58,146 nt of DNA. Origin: Actinomycetes bacterium. GTDB lineage: Bacteria > Actinomycetota > Actinomycetes > Actinomycetales > Demequinaceae. The stretch lies in NCBI GenBank assembly GCA_023411615.1, contig JAEYOR010000024.1, forward strand, positions 1-58,146, given 5' to 3'. Each line of letters begins with the position of its first letter. Positions within the stretch are counted from its first letter, which is position 1. A program made the translations under genes and the position numbers. Below, piece after piece: positions 33,162 through 41,906 of this stretch. Under the pieces are notes generated by a model. It searched no databases. It was given only the letters and a program-made list of their open reading frames with translations, and was not told the origin of the DNA.

Positions 33162-34483
33162 TGACCGGCGAGGACGCCGAGCCTACGCCCGCCTCCCCGG
33201 GCCTTGAGGACGTAGAGGCAGCACCACCCAAGGGCAGGCGTCAGCGTGCCGCTGACCTTTTCTCGCCGCACCGGTATCGCGCTTTGCAGTTATCTGTGTT
33301 TGAACGGCGGGGCCGCGCTCAAGCTGAGCATGTTGATCCGACTCCATCGGAGGCATGGGGCTATCCGGGCGAGGACGACGCGGTGGACCCGCCTCTCGAC
33401 TCGTCCGCACCCGCCGCGATCGCGGCACGTGCCCGGCTCGCTGGTGACGAGGGACCGCACCACGCCGATCCACTTGAGCCCGTGCCGTGGCCCGATGCCG
33501 AGGACACGGTCGATCTCGGCTTGCCGGACGAGGAGTTCCGCATCCCTCAGGATGGCGAGACGTGGCCCGCGGGTCCGCACTTCCCGGGCCTTGTCACCAC
33601 GGAAGAACTTGCGATCGACGCGCTCGCGGATGAGCCGATGGACGGCACGGTTCCCGCCAAAGGCGGGCGCAACATGCCGGTGGCCACGGTCGTCGGCCTT
33701 GGCCTTCTCGCTCTTGCGGTCGGCGCCGCATGGGCGAATCCGCTCGTCTTTGCGATCGTCCTCTACGTCTTTATCATCGGCGCGCTCATCGAGTGGAAGC
33801 GGGCTCTCGAGAAGCATGGTCGGCGCATCCCGCTGGTGCCGCTCGTCGCGGCCACTGTCGGGATGGGCATCGCGACGTGGTTCGCCAAGCCTGAGGGGCT
33901 TGTCGTCGCGCTTCTCGTTGGCTGCGCCGGCGTTGTCGCGTGGCGACTCGGTGATGAGCGAGTCGAGAACACGCTCGCTGATTCTCTCGCTGGTGTGCTG
34001 TCGCTCTTGTGGATTCCCTTCCTCGCATCGTTCCTGCTCTTGCTCGAACTTGCGGAGGATGGCTGGCTCCGCGTCATCCTCGTGGTGCTCGCAGTTGTCG
34101 CGAATGACACCGGGGCGCTCGTCGCCGGAATGCGTTTCGGTCGCCACAAACTCCTTGAGCGAGTGAGCCCCAAGAAGACATGGGAGGGCGCCATCGGTGG
34201 CGTCGTGCTTGGTGTGATCGTCGCCTCGATCGCCGCCCACTTCTTCTTCGACGGGGAGTGGTACATCGGCACTGCGATCGGCTTTGCGTGTTCGGTGGCT
34301 GGGGTGGTGGGAGATCTCGCGGAGAGCGCCCTCAAGAGAGACATCCATATCAAGGACATGTCGAGCGTCATCCCCGGGCACGGTGGGGTCCTCGACCGAA
34401 TCGACTCGCTCCTCTTTGCCGCTCCCGTCGCCTATGTGGTATTCGCGGTCTTCCTTGGCACCCTCGGCGGTGGTGGCCTGTGA
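33161..34483 (+). CDS. cdsA: Phosphatidate cytidylyltransferase with long acidic N-terminal extension
   Basis: Makes CDP-diacylglycerol for phospholipid synthesis in the membrane. 440 residues from ATG 33161, translationally coupled to frr. The enzyme proper is about the last 265 residues: several membrane helices, then SPKKTWEGAIGGV and the family signature ESALKRDIHIKDMSSVIPGHGG with the final DRIDS. The first 165-170 residues are hydrophilic, rich in Asp/Glu/Pro with a basic patch KGRRQRAADLFSPHRYR, and have no recognised domain. An internal start such as ATG 33674 (NMPVATVV) would give an enzyme of usual length, but the upstream frame is long, open and coupled, so I keep it. Confidence 0.93.
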   Translation: MTGEDAEPTPASPGLEDVEAAPPKGRRQRAADLFSPHRYRALQLSVFERRGRAQAEHVDPTPSEAWGYPGEDDAVDPPLDSSAPAAIAARARLAGDEGPHHADPLEPVPWPDAEDTVDLGLPDEEFRIPQDGETWPAGPHFPGLVTTEELAIDALADEPMDGTVPAKGGRNMPVATVVGLGLLALAVGAAWANPLVFAIVLYVFIIGALIEWKRALEKHGRRIPLVPLVAATVGMGIATWFAKPEGLVVALLVGCAGVVAWRLGDERVENTLADSLAGVLSLLWIPFLASFLLLLELAEDGWLRVILVVLAVVANDTGALVAGMRFGRHKLLERVSPKKTWEGAIGGVVLGVIVASIAAHFFFDGEWYIGTAIGFACSVAGVVGDLAESALKRDIHIKDMSSVIPGHGGVLDRIDSLLFAAPVAYVVFAVFLGTLGGGGL

Positions 34484-35601
34484 ACGAGGCAGCCCCACGG
34501 CCGCTCTTGCAAATGGCTGCCCCGCCACGGGGCAAGGCACCTGTGCACTTCGCCGACCTGGACGCCGACGCCCGGGCGGCGGCAGTTGAAAGATTGGGCC
34601 ATCCCGCCTTCCGTGCCAAGCAACTTGCCACGCATTACTTCGCGCACCTCACGATCGACCCTGATGAGATGACCGACTTGCCCGCGAATGCTCGCGAGGA
34701 GATGGCGTCGGCGCTGTTTCCTCCCCTCATGTCGGCGGTGCGGACCCTCGAGGCTGATCGCGGTGCCACGGTCAAGACGCTGTGGGCGTTGCATGACAAC
34801 GTCAAGGTCGAGTCGGTCTTGATGAAGTACCCGGACCGCGCCACCTTGTGTGTGACGAGCCAGGCCGGCTGTGGCATGGCGTGCCCGTTTTGCGCGACGG
34901 GGCAAATGGGTCTCACTCGCAACCTGTCAGCTGCCGAGATCATCGAGCAGGTACGGCTTGCCGCCCGCGCGGCCCGCGACGGGCAACTGGGGGAACCCGT
35001 GCGCTTGTCCAACGTCGTCTTCATGGGGATGGGTGAACCACTGGCCAACTACAAGGCAGTGGTGTCGACCGTGCGCACGCTCATTGCGCCGCCGCCGGTT
35101 GGATTTGGGCTTTCCGCACGCCATGTCACTGTCTCGACCGTGGGCCTTGCTCCGGCGATCGATCGTCTGTCCAAAGAGGGCCTCCAGGTTACTCTCGCCC
35201 TGAGCCTCCACGCCCCAGACGATGAACTTCGCAATGAGCTGGTGCCGATCAACACGCGCTACAGCGTCGACGAGGCCCTTGACGCGGCGCGGCGCTATTT
35301 TGACGCGACCGGCAGGCGCGTCAGCATTGAGTACGCGCTCATCCGCGACATCAACGATCAGGCGCACCGGGCGGACCTGCTCGGACGCAAACTCAATGAA
35401 CGTGGACGTGGGTGGGTTCACGTCAACCCCATTCCGCTCAACCCGACGCCAGGAAGCAAGTGGACGGCATCGGATCCTGCCGTGGAGCGAGAGTTCGTCG
35501 ACACGCTTTCATCTCACGGAATCCCGGTGACGATCCGGGATACTCGGGGAAGCGATATTGATGGCGCGTGCGGCCAACTCGCGATCAAGGAGGACGAATG
35601 A
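34480..35601 (+). CDS. rlmN: Dual-specificity 23S rRNA/tRNA (adenine-C2)-methyltransferase RlmN
   Basis: Radical-SAM enzyme making m2A2503 in 23S rRNA and m2A37 in tRNA. GTG 34480 overlaps the cdsA stop; 373 residues. The radical-SAM cysteines are in CGMACPFCATGQMGLTRNL; NVVFMGMGEPLANY, RHVTVSTVGLAPAIDRL, LALSLHAPDDELRNELVP and the late cysteine in RGSDIDGACGQLA are all family hallmarks. The end overlaps the DivIVA-domain gene (ATGA). Confidence 0.96.
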   Translation: MNEAAPRPLLQMAAPPRGKAPVHFADLDADARAAAVERLGHPAFRAKQLATHYFAHLTIDPDEMTDLPANAREEMASALFPPLMSAVRTLEADRGATVKTLWALHDNVKVESVLMKYPDRATLCVTSQAGCGMACPFCATGQMGLTRNLSAAEIIEQVRLAARAARDGQLGEPVRLSNVVFMGMGEPLANYKAVVSTVRTLIAPPPVGFGLSARHVTVSTVGLAPAIDRLSKEGLQVTLALSLHAPDDELRNELVPINTRYSVDEALDAARRYFDATGRRVSIEYALIRDINDQAHRADLLGRKLNERGRGWVHVNPIPLNPTPGSKWTASDPAVEREFVDTLSSHGIPVTIRDTRGSDIDGACGQLAIKEDE

Positions 35602-36155
35602 CCGACATGTTCCCGCATGAGATGTTCCTGAAGAAGGGCTACAACCGGGCGCAGGTCGACGAGTTCTTCTCGAACGCTCGCGTCGCCTACGAACGCCCTG
35701 CCCTCGATGCCGAGGCGATGTCGTCTTTCGACGTGCGTCGCGCGGCCTTTGACATGGTGTTCGGTGGCTACAAGCCGGCGGAAGTCGATGCAGCACTCGA
35801 TCGTCTCGAGGCGGCGTTCGCTGTGCGAGCCCGGGACGAGTATGTCCGGACGCATGGTCAGCAGGCATGGATGGAGCGACTCGCGCACAACGCGCAGGTC
35901 TTGTACCCGCGCTTGCGCCGTCCGCTGGGCCAACGCTTCCGCTCGCCAGACAAAGCACACCGCGGTTACGACGCTCGCGAAGTCGACACCCTGCTGAATC
36001 GGCTGATCGCCTTCTTTGACTCGGGCCAGTCACTGACGCCGGACGACATTCGCAATGCGGTCTTTCGCAGGCGAGGGCGACGCGGCGCATATGACGAACG
36101 GGTCGTTGATGCGTACCTCGCCCGCGTGGTGGACATCCTTCAAGGAGCCCAATGA
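35598..36155 (+). CDS. DivIVA-domain repeat protein
   Basis: 185 residues, ATG overlapping rlmN. It contains four related DivIVA-type motifs: GYNRAQVDEFF (near residue 14), GYKPAEVDAALDRLE, GYDAREVDTLLNRL and a last AYDERVVDAYLARVV. These are the short N-terminal lipid/partner-binding motifs of DivIVA; no long coiled coil follows, so it is unlike Wag31/DivIVA itself. The place between rlmN and dxr suggests co-expression with envelope precursor genes. Its stop overlaps dxr (ATGA). Role unknown; septum or pole association is a guess. Confidence 0.82.
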   Translation: MTDMFPHEMFLKKGYNRAQVDEFFSNARVAYERPALDAEAMSSFDVRRAAFDMVFGGYKPAEVDAALDRLEAAFAVRARDEYVRTHGQQAWMERLAHNAQVLYPRLRRPLGQRFRSPDKAHRGYDAREVDTLLNRLIAFFDSGQSLTPDDIRNAVFRRRGRRGAYDERVVDAYLARVVDILQGAQ

Positions 36156-37312
36156 GCCGTCGGACGGTGAGCCTCCTCGGCTCCACCGGTTCCATCGGTG
36201 TTCAGGCGATTGACGTCATTGAACGCCACGCGGAAGCGTTCGACGTCGTTGCGCTTGCCGCCGGTGGAAGCTCGCCCGAGGTCATCGCACAGCAGGTGCG
36301 GCTCTTACGCCCGTCCTTTGTTGCCGTCGCTCGAGAAGAAGCCGTCCCTGCTGTGCGGGACGCCCTCGGCGCCGTGAGGGGGGTTGAGCTTGCCGGTGGT
36401 GCCGACGCCGTGGTGGAGGCTGCGCGTCGGGGCGCCGATGTGGTGCTCAACGGGATCACGGGTTCTGTCGGGCTACGGCCCACCCTTGCGGCGCTTGATG
36501 CGGGCTCGACGCTCGCATTGGCGAACAAAGAGTCGCTCGTGGCCGGCGGCGCGATCGTCGCCAATGCGATGAAGCGCCCCGATCAGATCGTGCCGGTCGA
36601 CTCCGAGCACTCTGCCCTCGCGCAAGCGCTTCGCAGCGGAACGCCACAGGAAGTGCGTGCGCTTGTACTCACGGCTTCGGGGGGCGCCTTTCGAGGATGG
36701 GATCGCGCTCGTCTCGAAACGGTGACCCCGGCGCAGGCGCTCACACACCCCAACTGGGATATGGGCCCGGTCGTCACCATCAACTCCGCAACACTCGTCA
36801 ACAAGGCGCTCGAAGTGATCGAGGCCCATTGGCTGTTCTCGATGCCGTATGAGCAGATCGAGGTGGTGATCCACCCCCAGTCGATCATTCACTCGATGGT
36901 CGAGTTCATTGACGGCTCGACGATCGCCCAGGCATCGCCGCCCGATATGCGTCTGCCGATCGGTCTCGGCCTCAGTTGGCCCGAGCGCATGGACGACGTC
37001 GCACCAGCCATCGATTGGACGCGCGCTCAAGAATGGACATTTGAGCCCCTCGACTCGGAGACCTTCCCCGCAATCGACCTCGCCCGCGCTGCCGCGGCGG
37101 CGTCGGACCTTCACCCGGCAGTCTTCAATGCCGCCAATGAGCAATGTGTGGCGGCCTTCGCAGCGGGTCGATTGCGATTTGTTGACATCGTCACCACGGT
37201 GCGCACCGTGGTCGAAGAATTCGAGGTGCCGGGAGAGCTCACTCTTGAGGCGGTCGACGAGGCAGAAGCCTTTGCGCGACGCCGCGCCGACTCCCTCATT
37301 TCCGCACAGTAG
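36152..37312 (+). CDS. dxr: 1-deoxy-D-xylulose 5-phosphate reductoisomerase
   Basis: Second step of the MEP isoprenoid pathway (DXP to MEP, NADPH, metal). 386 residues from ATG 36152. NADPH motif LLGSTGSIGVQAIDV; GITGSVGLRPTLAAL; ALANKESLVAGG; metal/substrate blocks PVDSEHSALAQAL, LTASGGAFRGW, HPNWDMGPVVTINSATL and HPQSIIHSMVEF. Another MEP gene, ispG, is two genes on. Confidence 0.97.
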   Translation: MSRRTVSLLGSTGSIGVQAIDVIERHAEAFDVVALAAGGSSPEVIAQQVRLLRPSFVAVAREEAVPAVRDALGAVRGVELAGGADAVVEAARRGADVVLNGITGSVGLRPTLAALDAGSTLALANKESLVAGGAIVANAMKRPDQIVPVDSEHSALAQALRSGTPQEVRALVLTASGGAFRGWDRARLETVTPAQALTHPNWDMGPVVTINSATLVNKALEVIEAHWLFSMPYEQIEVVIHPQSIIHSMVEFIDGSTIAQASPPDMRLPIGLGLSWPERMDDVAPAIDWTRAQEWTFEPLDSETFPAIDLARAAAAASDLHPAVFNAANEQCVAAFAAGRLRFVDIVTTVRTVVEEFEVPGELTLEAVDEAEAFARRRADSLISAQ

Positions 37313-37340
37313 CCGCCCCTCGCTGGCCTACAGTGGAGCC

Positions 37341-38615
37341 ATGCTCGCACTGCTTGGCATCGTGGTGGTCGTCATCGGCCTGCTCGTGTCAATTGCGTGG
37401 CACGAACTCGGCCATATGTGGCCCGCGAAACGCTTTGGTGTCAAGGTCTCCGAGTACTTCGTCGGCTTTGGACCCACGCTGTGGTCGACAAAGCGCGGCG
37501 AGACCGAATACGGCATCAAAGCGATTCCGTTGGGCGGCTACGTGCGACTTGTCGGCATGGTGCCGCCGGCGTACGCCGTGAAGTCAGCGTCGGTGCGTGG
37601 ATGGGGCAAGACCCTCGTCGCGGACGCCCGGGCCGCGTCGGAGGCCGAGATCGGCGAGGACGATGGGCGGGCCTTTTACCACTTGGCATGGTGGCGCAAA
37701 GTTATCGTCATGGCAGGTGGCCCGGTGATGAACCTGGTCCTTGCGATCGTGCTTTTCACGGTGGTGCTATCGGCCATGGGCGTTCCCACTCAGAGCCTCA
37801 CTGTGCGCGACACGATTTCCTGTGTGCCAGCTGCCGGAGCCAATGAGTGCACCTCGGGAGACCCACCTTCTCCCGCCGTCCTCGCCGGACTTCAGCCGGG
37901 CGACACCGTGCTCTCGGCTGACGGCATCGAGCTCGACGGATGGTCGGACCTCACGGGCTACGTCTCGGAACGCCCTGGGCAGCCGGTCGTCTTGACGATC
38001 GATCGTGACGGACGCGTGTTCGATCTCGGCGTGACCCCAGCCGCGCGGGATCGCGTAGGTGCGGTGGGGGAGCAGGCCCAAGCGGTTGGATTCCTTGGCG
38101 TCTACTCACTCGTCGAGGATGAGCGCCAACCCATCTGGTCGGGTGCGGAGATTGCGGGCACCTACACCGTGGAGACAGCCAAGATCGTCGCGACGCTTCC
38201 GGTCCAGCTGTATCACGTGACCCGCGCCGCCATCGGACTCGAAGACCGTTCTCAGACCTCAGTCATGGGAATCGTGGGCATCGGCCGCGCAGCGGGCGAT
38301 GTCACGTCAACTGAGATCGAGGGTGTCACGCTGAAGGATCAGGTTGCGCAGCTTCTCCTCCTGCTCGCCGGACTCAATCTCGCGTTGTTTGTGTTCAACA
38401 TGATCCCGCTCGTGCCCCTCGACGGAGGCCACATTGCCTCTGCACTCTGGCAGGCGATGAAGAACGGGTGGGCGCGAGCGCGCAACGCTCCGCGACCGGC
38501 ACCCGTTGACGTAGCGCGAATGATGCCCGTGGCATACGGAGTGTTCGGAATACTCATTGTGATGAGCCTCGTTCTCATCTACGCCGACATTGTGGCGCCG
38601 GTGCGCATCACATGA
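37341..38615 (+). CDS. rseP: RIP-type site-2 metalloprotease (RseP/Rip1 family)
   Basis: Intramembrane zinc protease that cuts anti-sigma factors and other membrane proteins. 424 residues from ATG 37341, with TACAGT ending 6 nt upstream (leaderless type). HELGH at residues 21-25 in the first helix, then the family block GFGPTLWSTKRGETEYGIKA in outline, one PDZ domain (GLQPGDTVLSADGIELDGW) and the C-terminal metal-ligand helix FNMIPLVPLDGGHIASAL. Dxr-RseP-IspG order is standard for actinobacteria. Confidence 0.95.
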   Translation: MLALLGIVVVVIGLLVSIAWHELGHMWPAKRFGVKVSEYFVGFGPTLWSTKRGETEYGIKAIPLGGYVRLVGMVPPAYAVKSASVRGWGKTLVADARAASEAEIGEDDGRAFYHLAWWRKVIVMAGGPVMNLVLAIVLFTVVLSAMGVPTQSLTVRDTISCVPAAGANECTSGDPPSPAVLAGLQPGDTVLSADGIELDGWSDLTGYVSERPGQPVVLTIDRDGRVFDLGVTPAARDRVGAVGEQAQAVGFLGVYSLVEDERQPIWSGAEIAGTYTVETAKIVATLPVQLYHVTRAAIGLEDRSQTSVMGIVGIGRAAGDVTSTEIEGVTLKDQVAQLLLLLAGLNLALFVFNMIPLVPLDGGHIASALWQAMKNGWARARNAPRPAPVDVARMMPVAYGVFGILIVMSLVLIYADIVAPVRIT

Positions 38616-38640
38616 CCGGCCCAACGAAGGAGTGACTGCT

Positions 38641-39792
38641 GTGACAATTGGCCTGGGAATGCCGGGCATGCCCGCCCCGACCCTTGCGCCCCGGCGCGTG
38701 ACGCGCAAGATCAAGGTGGGCACCGTCGATGTCGGTGGCGATGCGCCGATCTCGGTGCAATCGATGACCACCACCAAGACGCATGACATCAACTCGACCC
38801 TCCAGCAGATCGCGGAACTCACCGCGTCAGGTTGTGACATCGTGCGCGTGGCATGCCCTACGCAGGACGACGCCGACGCCTTGCGGGCCATCGCGACCAA
38901 GTCGCAGATCCCCGTCATTGCGGATATTCACTTCCAACCGAAGTACGTATTCGCGGCGATCGAGGCGGGTTGCGCGGCCGTGCGGGTGAACCCGGGCAAC
39001 ATCAAGAAGTTCGACGATCAGGTCAAGGAGATCGCCCAAGCGGCAAAGGACCACGGCACATCGCTGCGCATCGGCGTCAATGCCGGTTCGCTCGACCCTC
39101 GCCTTCTCGCCAAATATGGCAAAGCCACTGCCGAGGCACTCGTCGAATCCGCCGTGTGGGAAGCGAGCCTCTTTGAGGAGCACGATTTCCACGACTTCAA
39201 GATCTCGGTCAAGCACAATGACCCCGTCGTCATGGTGCGTGCCTACGAGATGCTCGCCGAGCGCGGCCAGTGGCCACTCCACCTCGGCGTCACCGAGGCA
39301 GGCCCGGCCTTCCAAGGCACCATCAAGTCGGCGACGGCCTTTGGCGCGCTCCTCAGCAAGGGCATCGGCGACACGATCCGCGTCTCTCTGTCCGCTCCTC
39401 CGGTCGAGGAGGTGAAGGTGGGCATACAGATTCTCCAAGCTCTCAACCTCCGCCCGCGCAAGCTCGAGATCGTCTCGTGCCCCTCATGCGGCCGTGCGCA
39501 GGTGGACGTCTACGAGCTCGCAGAGAAGGTGACCGCTGGCCTCGAGGGCATGGAGGTGCCGTTGCGCGTTGCTGTGATGGGTTGCGTTGTCAACGGCCCC
39601 GGGGAGGCGCGCGAGGCGGACCTTGGTGTGGCATCCGGGAACGGCAAGGGCCAGATCTTCGTCAAGGGCGAAGTCATCAAGACGGTTCCGGAGAGCATGA
39701 TCGTCGAGACCCTCATCGAGGAGGCAATGCGCTTGGCCGAGACGATGGAGCCGATCGACGGTGCCTCGCCTCAGGTGGTGCCCCTCTCATGA
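38641..39792 (+). CDS. ispG: 4-hydroxy-3-methylbut-2-enyl diphosphate synthase (flavodoxin)
   Basis: Fe-S enzyme of the MEP pathway making HMBPP. GTG 38641 follows GAAGGAGTGACTGCT; 383 residues. TIM-barrel part: APISVQSMTTTKTHD, CDIVRVACPTQDDADAL, ADIHFQPKY and VRVNPGNI. The cluster-binding cysteines are in SCPSCGRAQVDVYEL and MGCVVNGPGEAREADLG. Overlaps the next gene by 4 nt. Confidence 0.97.
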   Translation: MTIGLGMPGMPAPTLAPRRVTRKIKVGTVDVGGDAPISVQSMTTTKTHDINSTLQQIAELTASGCDIVRVACPTQDDADALRAIATKSQIPVIADIHFQPKYVFAAIEAGCAAVRVNPGNIKKFDDQVKEIAQAAKDHGTSLRIGVNAGSLDPRLLAKYGKATAEALVESAVWEASLFEEHDFHDFKISVKHNDPVVMVRAYEMLAERGQWPLHLGVTEAGPAFQGTIKSATAFGALLSKGIGDTIRVSLSAPPVEEVKVGIQILQALNLRPRKLEIVSCPSCGRAQVDVYELAEKVTAGLEGMEVPLRVAVMGCVVNGPGEAREADLGVASGNGKGQIFVKGEVIKTVPESMIVETLIEEAMRLAETMEPIDGASPQVVPLS

Positions 39793-40697
39793 CAGACGCG
39801 CTGCTGCGCAGGGGGCACGAGGTCTTGTCCCCGGTCCAGCGGCGTGATCTTCCTCGAGCGCTCGCACTGTGCGCACGTGATCCGGTCTCGAGCGTCGTGC
39901 CAGCGATGCACCTGGAGACTGCCGCGCGTTCTGGTGTGATCCCCACTGGTTTGTGGGCGGTGAGACAGCGCGGGCATCGCGAGATCTCGGGCGTCGTCTG
40001 GTGCGGCGCCAACCTCACCGCGGTCTTGCCCGGCGACAACATCGCCGACGCTGACGACCTCCGCGCCGAACTCGCCGAGGGCATTCTGGACCGGCTGGTG
40101 CGCCCCGCAGCGTTGGTGGGGGAGGCGGGCCTCACTCTCGATCTGTGGGGCCGAATCGAGTATGCCTGGGGTCCCGCCCGCCAAGAGCGAGTGCGGCAGG
40201 TGTCGATGGTGATGACAGCCGATCCCGTCACGCCCCACAGCCAGGACGCCGTATTCGTCGAGCCGCTGCGGCGTTCCGTCATGAGTGACTACTCGGACAT
40301 CCTGCCTGCCGCCGTCCACATGTTCATTGGCGAGGTTGGTTACGACCCACTCCTGCATGGCAGGGATGCCTATGAGGACAGGTTGCGCCACCTCATTCGC
40401 AGGGGGCGCAGCTATGTCCAATTCGGCACTGTCAATGGCGAGCGCACTGTTGTCTTCAAGGCTGAAGTGGGCGTTGTGGGCCTTGGCGTCGCCCAGGTGC
40501 AAGGGGTTTGGGTGCACCCGGATGTGCGCGGGCTTGGCGTTGGCGCCGCCAGCATGGCAGAGCTCGTGAAACTCGTGCGCACTGACCACGCGCGGACGGT
40601 GTCTCTTTACGTCAATGACTTCAACGAGGCCGCAGTGCGTCTTTATGACTCGGTGGGTTTCTCGCGCGTCGGCCACTTCGCCACAATCATGTTCTAG
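39789..40697 (+). CDS. DUF4081/GNAT N-acetyltransferase
   Basis: 302 residues, ATG overlapping ispG. The N-terminal half resembles DUF4081 (LPRALALCARDPVSSVVPAM, then a GVVWCGANLTAVLP strand). The C-terminal half is a GNAT domain with acetyl-CoA loop VWVHPDVRGLGVGAASM and the end VSLYVNDFNEAAVRLYDSVG. Acceptor unknown; the association with ispG is conserved in actinobacteria. A hairpin separates it from the converging hydrolase gene. Confidence 0.88.
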   Translation: MTDALLRRGHEVLSPVQRRDLPRALALCARDPVSSVVPAMHLETAARSGVIPTGLWAVRQRGHREISGVVWCGANLTAVLPGDNIADADDLRAELAEGILDRLVRPAALVGEAGLTLDLWGRIEYAWGPARQERVRQVSMVMTADPVTPHSQDAVFVEPLRRSVMSDYSDILPAAVHMFIGEVGYDPLLHGRDAYEDRLRHLIRRGRSYVQFGTVNGERTVVFKAEVGVVGLGVAQVQGVWVHPDVRGLGVGAASMAELVKLVRTDHARTVSLYVNDFNEAAVRLYDSVGFSRVGHFATIMF

Positions 40698-40732
40698 ACG
40701 CCCACGGTGCAGATGCCCACGGTGCGGGCGTC
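40697..40732. terminator. Hairpin with direct repeats between convergent genes
   Basis: GACGCCC (40697-40703) pairs with GGGCGTC (40726-40732). GCCCACGGTGC occurs twice (40700-40710 and 40715-40725). It fills the 36-bp gap between converging genes and could stop transcription from both sides, though it lacks a T-tract. Confidence 0.4.
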
Positions 40733-40733
40733 G

Positions 40734-41789
40734 TCATGAGGCGAGCGCCTCGTCGAGAAACTCAAGCACAGTCTGTGTCCACAGGTCACGGTCGGCGCTG
40801 AGGCCGCCCGTGTGGGAAGCGCCTGCAATCGTGAGGACCTCAACGCGAGGATTGGCGTCACTGATCCATTCCGCTGCCCGCGACTCATCGGCCACGGTGC
40901 CCGCCACAATGAGGAGCACGTCGGCGTCGGTGGTCATGGCGGATGTGCGCAACGTGCCCGGCCTCGGCGCTGGCGTCATCGCGGCGACAAGCAGATCCCG
41001 TGCCGAGTCCATGCGCCGCTGAATCCAGCCGCCCACGCCGCGCGGCAACCACCCATCCTTGTCCGCAGCGGTGCGCTGGGTCGCTCCTTCGGCCACAACG
41101 GCTCGCACCCGTGGGTCGGCCGCGGCCGCCCCGAGCGCCTGCTCTGCGCCCATTGACAGCCCGACGACGCCGATGCGCTGCGCGTCGACATCCGGCTGCG
41201 TGACGAGCGCGTCAACGGCGCAACGCAGGTCGTCATCTCCCCACCAGCCGAGGTCCATCGCCGCTCCCGTGGAACCACCGTGACCGCGCGCGTCGAGCAT
41301 GAGCACGCCATATCCCGCGTCTGCGAGAACCTCCGCGTGAGCGATGGTTGCGCCGCGAGTCGACCCAGCACCGTGAGCGAGCACCACGGCCGCGCCGTTC
41401 TTTGACGGCAGATACCAAGCGGCGAGAGTGGCTCCGCGTGTGCATTCAATGCTGAGGTTGGCTGCACCCGGAGGTGCTGAATGCGTCTCGCGAGCGTACG
41501 ACGGGTAGACCGCCCACACAGCCACCGCGGGCGGGAGCGCTGTCACAGCAACGAGGGGCAGGGCGATGACAATGACAACTGCACGGGCCCACCACCGCTT
41601 CGCCGCACGCAACGCAAGCCACACGAGAGCGACGCAGCACGAAAGGGCGCACAGGCTTGCCGCCACGCTGAGCGCAGACACATCGCCCCGCGCTATCCGC
41701 GCAGGCCCAAGCGCAATGACGGCACCAAAGACGCAGGCGATTGCCCACGCCGCCGCGATGCCGCCTGCCGCCCACAGAATCCGCTTCAT
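40734..41789 (-). CDS. Membrane-anchored alpha/beta hydrolase
   Basis: 351 residues from the ATG at 41789 (minus strand); a -10-like CATAGT is 13 nt upstream. Three hydrophobic segments fill the first 95 residues or so (ILWAAGGIAAAWAIACVFGA and others), then an alpha/beta hydrolase fold: AVVLAHGAGSTRG (oxyanion loop), LDARGHGGST, nucleophile elbow GLSMGAEQAL, an aspartate in the DADVLLIVAG region and the histidine of GASHTGGLS. The active site would be outside the membrane if the helices hold it there. Substrate unknown; esterase or peptidase-like. It diverges from the VanY-like gene. Confidence 0.85.
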   Translation of the reverse strand: MKRILWAAGGIAAAWAIACVFGAVIALGPARIARGDVSALSVAASLCALSCCVALVWLALRAAKRWWARAVVIVIALPLVAVTALPPAVAVWAVYPSYARETHSAPPGAANLSIECTRGATLAAWYLPSKNGAAVVLAHGAGSTRGATIAHAEVLADAGYGVLMLDARGHGGSTGAAMDLGWWGDDDLRCAVDALVTQPDVDAQRIGVVGLSMGAEQALGAAAADPRVRAVVAEGATQRTAADKDGWLPRGVGGWIQRRMDSARDLLVAAMTPAPRPGTLRTSAMTTDADVLLIVAGTVADESRAAEWISDANPRVEVLTIAGASHTGGLSADRDLWTQTVLEFLDEALAS

Positions 41790-41906
41790 TCCCGCCACCC
41801 CCACTATGCGCGGACGGTACGCGGGCAGCGAGGGCCGCGCGACGGACATGAGTCCCGGTGTGAACCCGCTCGCCGCGTCGGTGGGCGCGCCTCGTAGGCT
41901 GACGCC

